This document shows positions 1 to 5,719 of a stretch of DNA of 12,973 bases, one piece after another. Position 1 is the stretch's first letter, and every line of letters begins with the position of its first letter. The position numbers and the translations under genes were made by a program. The notes beneath the pieces were generated by a model, which was not told the DNA's origin, did no database searches, and saw nothing but the letters and a program-made list of their open reading frames with translations. The DNA is from Saprospiraceae bacterium UBA2329. GTDB taxonomy: Bacteria > Bacteroidota > Bacteroidia > Chitinophagales > Saprospiraceae. The stretch lies in the NCBI GenBank assembly GCA_002344975.1, contig DDUV01000076.1, positions 5,906 to 18,878 of the forward strand. The letters are read 5' to 3'.

Positions 1-386
1 AGGTAGTGGCGGGTTTCGTCAATGGCTGGATTTCCGGTAATGAGTTGTGCGCTGTACTTACCGCCGCCAAACACATACTCAAACTTGCGCTCTCCGCCGG
101 GCGTGGCGAGCTTGGTGGGCAGATTGAGAATGTTGTACTCGGCACTGACGGAGCCGGCGCCGATCATATTGCCATTGCCATCATACCCGTAGCCGCTGCC
201 GGGCAGGAATACGCCGCGGGGCTGTGCGGCTGGGTCGGTTACTACGTCTGCTACGCCTTGCAGTTTGGAACTGAACGCGTTGGCGGCGGGATTGGCGCCG
301 GCGTAGCTGTAGTGCAAGTCGTCTATGAGGTCATACACGGGCGCGTTGCCGCTCATGCCCACAAAGCCGCGACGGCTGAGGCGCTG
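1..386 (-). CDS. Headless orphan Rhs core fragment (partial, runs off the window)
   Basis: The minus strand encodes about 129 residues nearly identical to residues 796-924 of the large Rhs protein at 949-4809, beginning QRLSRRGFVGMSGN and continuing past the window edge. The frame is intact: 13 base substitutions, no indel, and only two changed residues (V to K at 111-113, A to P at 231-233). Homology stops abruptly at 387. The frame stays open back to a stop at 420-422, but that stretch is unrelated and has no ATG; the first usable starts are GTG at 362 or ATG at 356. No signal peptide or N-terminal domain is present. In known Rhs loci such headless core fragments head displaced ('orphan') toxin-tip cassettes. 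I infer that a different tip, and perhaps an immunity gene, lies to the left of the window. It may not be translated on its own. Confidence 0.8.
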
Positions 387-387
387 G
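1..387 (-). repeat. Direct repeat of Rhs core, copy A
   Basis: This 387-base stretch matches 2039-2425 base for base at a constant offset of 2038. I count 13 mismatches, at 39, 45, 48, 63, 112-114, 177, 219, 233, 297, 317 and 363, so it is about 97% identical. Both copies have the same orientation. Homologous recombination between them would delete the intervening 2038 bases, which contain the toxin tip and the candidate immunity gene, and join the main Rhs protein to whatever tip follows copy A. The left end of the repeat lies outside the window, so the full repeat is longer. Confidence 0.95.
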
Positions 388-449
388 GAAGCGGGATTTT
401 TGATGTAAATATTTGTTTTTCAACAAGTTGTATGGAGACAAACAGATAG

Positions 450-478
450 TGGTAGCAGGTCCTGAGACCATGCTACCA
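450..478. repeat. Hairpin-forming inverted repeat between cassettes
   Basis: TGGTAGCA (450-457) pairs perfectly with TGCTACCA (471-478). Inside it GGTC (458-461) pairs with GACC (466-469) around a CTGA loop, with A470 bulged. A T-run at 487-495 lies about eight bases beyond the stem on the plus strand, which is too far for a textbook terminator, and no plus-strand gene reads into it. It lies in the 203-base gap (388-590) between the candidate immunity gene and the orphan core, and may be a transcript-end hairpin for the minus-strand operon or a relic of cassette insertion. No gene is visible in that gap. Confidence 0.5.
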
Positions 479-590
479 GCGATTCCTTTTTTTTTAAATT
501 TATTGAGATGAATTAGAAGACTCTGTGCCAGCGGAGATGTCTAAAGCGAGCGTTTTTGCTCTTTTGCTGCCTAAGACACCGTATCGGCAG

Positions 591-941
591 TTATATCAGC
601 GCTCGGTACATAGCTGATAGAAAAAAAATAAAAAAATTCAAAAAGATACTCCATTTAACAATTTTGAATTCCTTATTTAATTCTCTCCTCTCAGCCGATA
701 TTTTAATGTAAATCCTCTCTACTTTATCATCATTCCAAGAAATTATCTCATCTATAATTATAGTTAAAATGCCCCATACTACAACTAATCCTTTTTCAAT
801 GTGTCCATTAATTAAACCCCATGATAAAATGGGACACATAAAATATATACCCAAGACACCCCCCTCATAGTAACTACTTACTAATTTTTTTTTCGTGAAT
901 GCATTATATAAGATGTACTTAAATATCCAGTAATATTTCAT
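591..941 (-). CDS. Small three-helix membrane protein, candidate immunity protein for the Rhs tip
   Basis: A 116-residue protein I do not recognise. It has three predicted membrane segments, roughly residues 27-45 (around GVLGIYFMCPILSWGLI), 50-67 (GLVVVWGILTIIIDEI) and 95-113 (rich in F and I). Between segments 2 and 3 is a charged, probably cytoplasmic loop at residues 68-94 with several K, R, E and D. It starts with ATG seven bases after the Rhs stop codon on the same strand, so it is probably co-transcribed with the tip. It is visibly AT-rich compared with the Rhs core and similar in base use to the tip, as expected for a horizontally exchanged toxin/immunity cassette. Known immunity genes lie directly downstream of Rhs tips, and membrane-embedded immunity proteins usually guard against membrane-active toxins. 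The immunity role is inferred from position, size and topology; no family match is claimed. Confidence 0.7.
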   Translation of the reverse strand: MKYYWIFKYILYNAFTKKKLVSSYYEGGVLGIYFMCPILSWGLINGHIEKGLVVVWGILTIIIDEIISWNDDKVERIYIKISAERRELNKEFKIVKWSIFLNFFIFFLSAMYRALI

Positions 942-948
942 AGTTCAG

Positions 949-1578
949 TTATTTATCTTCGTCCGGAAATAATTTATCTTCTAAGTAGAGCGAGTACCCC
1001 GCAGAAATACCCATAGCCAACAAGCCACACGGAGGGCAAATCGCAGTCATTAAAATAGTGCCGCCCATGACGGCAAGACCAGTAACTCCCTTTGCTGTAT
1101 CTCCATTGAGTATATCATATGTATAATTGGCTACACCAATTACATTTACAGCTTTACCAGCAACCTTCAACACCTTAGCTGCTTTTAATGCCTTGGTTGC
1201 TTTTATCTTTCCAAAAGGTGTTTTTACCGGGCTGACTCTCTTCAAGGATCGCTTAAAGCCCTCACCCTTAGTATAAGAATGGTGCTGTAGCTCCTTGTCA
1301 ATGGACTTTTCAAGGTTATCGGCAATTAATCCCTCAAATGGATCAACATGGTCTGCTGCATCATCAATTTTACCAATAATATCCGCAGTCCAATCGTACA
1401 GAGATCGTAGGGTTGTTGAACCATCCGTTCCTTTCCAGTCTTTGCGGCTAAAGGCATGGGAACCATTTCCGAGAGAAAATCCCCATTCTTTTCCGCTCTG
1501 ATAAACTTCTCCGGTAGAATAGCCTTTTTCCTCCGCCCTTTCCCTTTGTTTTTCTGCCCGTCCCTTTGACCGATACCT
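949..1578 (-). other. Variable C-terminal toxin tip of the Rhs protein
   Basis: These are the 209 residues after the DPDG boundary (residues 1078-1286). Base composition shifts from GC-rich core to AT-richer sequence slightly upstream of the boundary, at about 1640. The first third is charged and polar (RYRSKGRAEKQRERAEEKGY onward). It is followed by Lys/Ala-rich helices (KATKALKAAKVLKVAGKAVN) and a Gly-rich hydrophobic hairpin at about 1242-1276 whose turn carries CPPC (LMTAICPPCGLLAMG). The tail is acidic (LFPDEDK). I see no nuclease, deaminase, ADP-ribosyltransferase or HINT motif. A hydrophobic hairpin after basic amphipathic helices, next to a membrane-protein gene, suggests a membrane-active or pore-forming toxin. 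That is an inference; the stretch could instead be a pre-toxin linker. Confidence 0.6.
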
Positions 1579-4500
1579 GCCATCAGGGTCAATATAGCTT
1601 ATTGGTTCATTTCCGACATAATTGTACGGTGAAAATTCCGGCGCCCAATCCGCCAACGGATCCACCGCATTCCACCTCCCAATATCCAGCAGTCCCCACC
1701 GCGCCCCAAAATCATACCACCCCGTCAGCGTATCCCGTTCTTTCCCATTGTAGCGGTACTGCTGCCAGGGCTGTGCGCTCCATGCGCCGAGTCCCTCCAA
1801 GGCCATGCCAAACGGGTAGTACAAAAGCCGCTGTACAATCTCCAAATCCGCCGGGCTGGTGGCTTCTTCCTCGGTAGTGATGCAGCCGTTGTTGTTTTTG
1901 TCTTCAAAGAACACGGTGGTATTGCCGAGGTGATCTGCCAGCCTGTACTGGAACTTCGGCACACCATTTTCCCAAACAACGCGACCGTCGCCAAAGTTGT
2001 AGGCTTCCAATACTCCATCTTTAAATTCCATGCCGCCAAGGTAGTGGCGGGTTTCGTCAATGGCTGGATTTCCGGTGATGAGCTGGGCGCTGTACTTACC
2101 ACCGCCAAACACATACTCAAACTTGCGCTCTCCGCCGGGCGTGGCGAGCACAGTGGGCAGATTGAGAATGTTGTACTCGGCACTGACGGAGCCGGCGCCG
2201 ATCATATTGCCATTTCCATCATACCCGTAGCCGCTGCCGGGCAGGAATACGCCGCGTGGCTGTGCGGCTGCGTCGGTTACTACGTCTGCTACGCCTTGCA
2301 GTTTGGAACTGAACGCGTTGGCGGCGGGATTGGCCCCGGCGTAGCTGTAGTGCAGGTCGTCTATGAGGTCATACACGGGCGCGTTGCCGCTCATGCCCAC
2401 GAAGCCGCGACGGCTGAGGCGCTGGATGTTGCCGGCAGGGTCGTAGCTGTACGAGGTGGAGTAGGCGTTGTCGGCATCAAGGCCGGGGCGTATGAGGCTG
2501 TTGTGCATGGCGGTGATGCGGTGCAGGGCGTCGTAGCTGTAGTTGTTCACCAAGCGGGCGTCGCAGGAGGAGCCGAGGGTGATGTTGGCGATGTCCAAGC
2601 CGCTGTAGCGCATGCGCTGATGGTAGAGGTCGGCGCAGGTGCTGAAGGGCAGGCCGGCGCCTCCCCCCGTCCCTCCAAAGGAGGGGATGGGCGCAATGAT
2701 GCAGCAATCGGAACTAAAGGCGGGCGACTGATCGCAGCTTTCCAATACCAAACTCATGTTGCGGGCCAGGGTGCCGGTCACTGCAAAAGTGAAGTAAAAA
2801 TAGTCGGCATCATTTCGAATATCTACCAGATTGGCGGTGCCTTCTAATCCGAACAAATCGAGTGCCTGCTGTATGGCTGCCGTGATGGCGGGCGCTTGTC
2901 CCACGGCAGTGAGGGCAAGGGGCGCGGGCAGGGTATAAGTCAGGTTGTCCACCTGGATGGCTTGCAGGCGTCGGCAATGCCCTTCTTCCAGCGTTTTTTT
3001 GGACAGTTTCAGTTCCAGCGACAGTTCGCACACTTCTTCCTCGATGTTGCAGCCGAAGCTGCCGGGGTCGTTGATGCGGAGGAGGCGGGAGATGGCGTCG
3101 TAGGCGTAGTTGACTTCCTGCAGGAACTGGTTTTCGTTGCCGGGTGCGCCGCCCACAAATTTTTTGATGAGGCGGTCGTGTTCGTCATACACGAGGTGGT
3201 TGGCCATCACGAAGTCGTTGTGTTCGTTGGGGCCGTATTGGATGCGGTGTTTTTCCGGGCGCAGTACGTTGTCGTGGCTGAAAATGTCAATGATGCGTTG
3301 GGTTGCGTCGGAGGCGTGGTGGTGCACCTCGCGGGTAGAGCGCTTGACGAAACCGGCGGAGGAATAGACGGTGTTTTGGGTGAGGGTGGCATCGGGGTAG
3401 GTGACGGTGCTCTGCGTGGCGCGGCCTATGTCGTCCAGGGTGTGTTCGCTGTGCACCATGTAGGGCGGGGCGGTTTCGGGCATTTGGCGCAGCAGGCGGT
3501 TGAGCGATTCCTGCACCCAGGTGCTGCCGGGGGCGGTGTAGGTCAGTTCGCTGAGGCGTTTGGTATCGTCAAAGAGGCTGCTCAGATCGCTGTTATTGAT
3601 GCCCTGGCCGCTTACCGAGCCGGTTTCGTGCAGGAAAGATTTCCACAGGCGGTCCTGGGCGTCGTATTGGTTGATGATGAGCTTGCCGTTGCCGTCTTGT
3701 GTGGCTACGGGGCGGAATTTATGGTCGTACCAGGTGCTTTGTGGGCCGCGGGCGGGCACGGTGGTGCGCCACACCAAGCCCATGTTGTTGTATTCGTACA
3801 GGAATTTTTCGCCAATGGGATTGGTGATGGTGGTGAGCCGTTGGAGGTTGTCGTAGGCATAAGTTACCACCGCCTGCTGATTGACGGGCACATTGGCCGA
3901 GATGCCGGCGACGGTTTTTCGGAGTTTGCCCAGCGAGTTGTAGTGCGAGGAGGTGGTGTGGCCGTTGGGGTCGGTGACGGCAGTACCGGTGTAGGTATCT
4001 GCGCCCGACTGCCCGAAGTAGCGCTGGGTGACTACATTGTTCACGGCGTCTTCCGTGCGGAGCAGCTTGCTCAGGGGCGAGTTTTCGTAGGTCATGCTGG
4101 TAACGCCTGAGCCTATGTTGTACTCGGCAACGGCCCGCCAGAAGCTATCGTAGGTCTTTTCGTTCAGCTTGGCCCCGTCGTTGAGGCGAAACAGTTTGGT
4201 TTCCTTGCCCAATCCGTCCAGATACTGCATCAGGTTCATATCTTCCCCGGTGCTGTAATGGGTATTCATCTTGATGGCATTGGCGCCGGGGCCGATGAGG
4301 TACTCGTAGGAGGTCTTTTCATGTCCGTTGAGTTTGGACACGGAGGCTACGCGGCCGCGGGCGTCGTAGAGTATGGAGGTGCTGACGCCGTTGTTGTCGG
4401 TGGTGCCTGCATATTCAAAAAATCCAGAGAATAGATTTGTGGTAAGGAAATCTAAGTACCGGCGGCTGGTGAGGTGCAGGCGGTTGTCCCATTCTAAGTG

Positions 4501-4809
4501 AATAGTATCAAAAAATGGCCCCCCGTTGGTAGCGGTAGTAAGGTAATGCGCCAATTCGTATTTTGTCGGTTTGGCGTCGGCATTGTAATTGCTGAACTTA
4601 CCCAGCAGCACAAAGTTGCCGTTTTGCAGGCCGTAGTTGGCTTTGGGGGCTATTTTGTTGGCTTCCATAGTGAGCGCGGTGACGTTGGCTTCGACGCGAA
4701 TGTCGTTGACGAAGGTCTCGGAGGCTATCGGTTGCCGGTAGCCGTTGGCGTTGAGGTAGTCCCGTGCAGAGGCATCGTGTACGGCGAGTACTTCTTCTGT
4801 TGGCGTCAC
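949..4809 (-). CDS. Rhs/YD-repeat protein with C-terminal toxin-like tip, 5'-truncated
   Basis: This ORF encodes 1286 residues. YD-type repeats run from about residue 148 to 580 and again from 755 to 870 (YDARGRV, YDNLQRL, YDAQDRL, YDEHDRL, YDAISRL, YDALHRI, YDPAGNI). They are interrupted by a Cys-rich non-YD stretch at 583-755. The Rhs-associated core follows: YRLADHLGNTTVFF (955-968), an EF-hand-like loop at 970-981, YYPFGM (997-1002), RYNGKE (1019-1024), GARW...DIGRW...DPLAD and SPYNYVGNEPISYIDPDG ending at 1077. The last 209 residues are a variable tip. The core is expected to form a shell around the tip and be exported, but no signal peptide, PAAR or other delivery domain is present. The annotated start is a GTG; the frame stays open and protein-like to about 4980 without ATG, and the first internal ATG is residue 48. 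The gene therefore looks decapitated and may be a silent cassette. Confidence 0.9.
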   Translation of the reverse strand: MTPTEEVLAVHDASARDYLNANGYRQPIASETFVNDIRVEANVTALTMEANKIAPKANYGLQNGNFVLLGKFSNYNADAKPTKYELAHYLTTATNGGPFFDTIHLEWDNRLHLTSRRYLDFLTTNLFSGFFEYAGTTDNNGVSTSILYDARGRVASVSKLNGHEKTSYEYLIGPGANAIKMNTHYSTGEDMNLMQYLDGLGKETKLFRLNDGAKLNEKTYDSFWRAVAEYNIGSGVTSMTYENSPLSKLLRTEDAVNNVVTQRYFGQSGADTYTGTAVTDPNGHTTSSHYNSLGKLRKTVAGISANVPVNQQAVVTYAYDNLQRLTTITNPIGEKFLYEYNNMGLVWRTTVPARGPQSTWYDHKFRPVATQDGNGKLIINQYDAQDRLWKSFLHETGSVSGQGINNSDLSSLFDDTKRLSELTYTAPGSTWVQESLNRLLRQMPETAPPYMVHSEHTLDDIGRATQSTVTYPDATLTQNTVYSSAGFVKRSTREVHHHASDATQRIIDIFSHDNVLRPEKHRIQYGPNEHNDFVMANHLVYDEHDRLIKKFVGGAPGNENQFLQEVNYAYDAISRLLRINDPGSFGCNIEEEVCELSLELKLSKKTLEEGHCRRLQAIQVDNLTYTLPAPLALTAVGQAPAITAAIQQALDLFGLEGTANLVDIRNDADYFYFTFAVTGTLARNMSLVLESCDQSPAFSSDCCIIAPIPSFGGTGGGAGLPFSTCADLYHQRMRYSGLDIANITLGSSCDARLVNNYSYDALHRITAMHNSLIRPGLDADNAYSTSYSYDPAGNIQRLSRRGFVGMSGNAPVYDLIDDLHYSYAGANPAANAFSSKLQGVADVVTDAAAQPRGVFLPGSGYGYDGNGNMIGAGSVSAEYNILNLPTVLATPGGERKFEYVFGGGKYSAQLITGNPAIDETRHYLGGMEFKDGVLEAYNFGDGRVVWENGVPKFQYRLADHLGNTTVFFEDKNNNGCITTEEEATSPADLEIVQRLLYYPFGMALEGLGAWSAQPWQQYRYNGKERDTLTGWYDFGARWGLLDIGRWNAVDPLADWAPEFSPYNYVGNEPISYIDPDGRYRSKGRAEKQRERAEEKGYSTGEVYQSGKEWGFSLGNGSHAFSRKDWKGTDGSTTLRSLYDWTADIIGKIDDAADHVDPFEGLIADNLEKSIDKELQHHSYTKGEGFKRSLKRVSPVKTPFGKIKATKALKAAKVLKVAGKAVNVIGVANYTYDILNGDTAKGVTGLAVMGGTILMTAICPPCGLLAMGISAGYSLYLEDKLFPDEDK
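1867..1902 (-). other. EF-hand-like calcium loop inside the Rhs core
   Basis: Residues 970-981 of the Rhs protein read DKNNNGCITTEE, matching the canonical 12-residue EF-hand loop: Asp at 1, Asn at 3 and 5, Gly at 6, Ile at 8, Glu at 12. It lies between LADHLGNTTVFF and the YYPFGM motif of the core. Calcium binding is a prediction from the pattern. Confidence 0.65.
2039..2425 (-). repeat. Direct repeat of Rhs core, copy B
   Basis: The partner of copy A at 1-387, lying inside the main Rhs gene and encoding residues 796-924. The two copies diverge sharply beyond 2425, where copy B continues into upstream YD repeats and copy A into unrelated AT-rich sequence. Confidence 0.95.
2545..3063 (-). 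other. Cys-rich non-YD insertion in the Rhs protein
   Basis: Residues 583-755 break the YD-repeat register. The segment has eight cysteines: C587, C594, C612, C692, C702, C703, C725 and C749. It also has a soluble-domain-like stretch with little YD character (about 613-690) and a Gly-rich turn, PSFGGTGGGAG (709-719). YD repeats resume with YSYDALHRI. I do not recognise the domain. Eight cysteines in an otherwise Cys-poor protein suggest disulfides in an exported protein. Confidence 0.5.
2671..2685. repeat. Short REP-like palindrome within coding sequence
   Basis: CCCTCC (2671-2676) and GGAGGG (2680-2685) form a six-base stem around AAA, flanked by C-rich (2663-2668) and G-rich (2683-2692) sequence that could extend the stem imperfectly. 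It encodes the Gly-rich turn of the Cys-rich insertion. It resembles palindromes I recall as dispersed in Bacteroidota genomes; copy number cannot be judged from one window. Confidence 0.35.
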
Positions 4810-4980
4810 CGTCGGCGTAGGCTGAAACGGGTAGTGGTACTTGGTTCGTACGGTGTTTCCGTCGGAGTAGGAGGTGGTTTGGGAGTTGAGGAGGAGTTCG
4901 ACGCCTCTGATGTTCGGGAAATAAGCATCCGCCTGGAAATAAGAATAGCCGGTTGTCTCTGTTGTAGAACTACCATCTGA

Positions 4981-5305
4981 AAAGTAAAACCGGCAAATTT
5001 TTTTTGTTAATTTTTTTGGAGGCTGCTTTTTGAGCTTTTTAAGCCATTGAAAATAAGTATTTTGTGAATGTATTTTTATTTTTCAACTATGTTGTTTTGC
5101 GGGGAGGGGAAGGAAGATGCCGGGCGAGGCCCTCACGGTACGGGCGACTTTAGTTGCCGGCATTGTGGCGACTAAAGTCGCCGCTACACGCGCGTTCATG
5201 CGCAGGTCTATCAGTGACCGAAGGAAAGTGCTCCGTTATGCGAAGAAGATTTTGCATCAGCGGTATGCCGCAGGCATCAACATCATGTTTCTGCGCCCCG
5301 GGGAA
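4981..5305. other. Gene-free spacer upstream of the truncated Rhs gene
   Basis: No convincing gene is present in these 325 bases. From 4981 to 5082 the Rhs frame is technically open but reads mostly Lys, Phe and Asn from AT-rich homopolymer runs, unlike the protein-like sequence below 4980; a stop closes it at 5083-5085. There is no ATG, GTG or TTG in that frame and no recognised promoter. From 5083 to 5305 the sequence becomes GC-rich and holds a strong palindrome. A possible plus-strand ORF at 5117-5449 covers the palindrome and runs antisense to the small exported-protein gene, so I treat it as spurious. Confidence 0.6.
5143..5182. repeat. REP-like palindrome with a 16-base stem
   Basis: GGCGACTTTAGTTGCC (5143-5158) pairs with GGCGACTAAAGTCGCC (5167-5182), with one G-T wobble and an 8-base loop. 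No T-run follows on either strand, so it is not a standard terminator. The form (long stem, short loop, GC-rich ends, intergenic) fits a dispersed REP or small mobile palindrome. It marks the upstream border of the Rhs locus. Confidence 0.7.
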
Positions 5306-5719
5306 TTATTCTATCTCAGACACATAATGAATGGCGTCAAAGACGTATGCCCCGTCCAAACATTTCAAGGAGATAGTACCCGAGTATTGATACCCTGCTA
5401 TGGGAGATGTTCGAAAAAAGACTTTCGCTCCATTCGCTCCATTCACTAAAACATTGGTAAGTATCACATCGGTTACCGATGCTTGGTTTGCAAGCACCTG
5501 CACCCAATTTCTGTCGGTTTTGATTTCGGCGGGAAGAAAGCGAACCCACTCTTCAGAAACTATGATATTCAATGTGTTATCATGGGGGGCTATCATCTCA
5601 CGCGAAAGCAGTGCATTCAGTGCTATTCTCATGATCGCCTCGCTTTTATCGCAGTCCGGCAGTTCGGCAGGATGTTGCAGCAAGAACGTTGTTGAAATTA
5701 TTAGAAGCAATGCCTTCAT
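5306..5719 (-). CDS. Small exported protein of unknown function
   Basis: A 137-residue protein with a hydrophobic N-terminus (MKALLLIISTTFLLQ) that looks like a signal peptide cleaved near residue 18-20, leaving a soluble domain of about 118 residues. The mature part has alternating hydrophobic patterns suggesting a helix then beta strands (SEAIMRIALNALL; TLNIIVSEEWVRFL; TDVILTNVLV; AKVFFRTSPIAG; GTISLKCLDG; YVFDAIHYV). I recognise no family or catalytic motif. A small in-frame duplication (GCTCCATTC twice near 5429-5446) encodes the NGANGA turn. Its ATG overlaps the stop of the upstream CYTH-like gene as ATGA (5716-5719), so the two are translationally coupled and probably share a promoter. 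Confidence 0.75.
   Translation of the reverse strand: MKALLLIISTTFLLQHPAELPDCDKSEAIMRIALNALLSREMIAPHDNTLNIIVSEEWVRFLPAEIKTDRNWVQVLANQASVTDVILTNVLVNGANGAKVFFRTSPIAGYQYSGTISLKCLDGAYVFDAIHYVSEIE

Noticed and set aside
6..449. 147-codon plus-strand ORF at the window start
   Set aside because: It is the reverse complement of the orphan Rhs core fragment and its translation parallels the antisense ORF at 1930-2847.
545..572. GAGC/GCTC hairpin near T-runs downstream of the immunity candidate
   Set aside because: The stem is only four pairs and the flanking T-tracts are on the wrong strand for the minus-strand gene.
1930..4110. Long plus-strand ORFs (305 and 404 codons) opposite the Rhs gene
   Set aside because: They are antisense shadows of GC-rich Rhs coding sequence, with Val/Gly-rich translations and no recognisable domains.
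5117..5449. 110-codon plus-strand ORF
   Set aside because: It runs through the palindrome at 5143-5182 and antisense to the exported-protein gene, with no domain or start signal.
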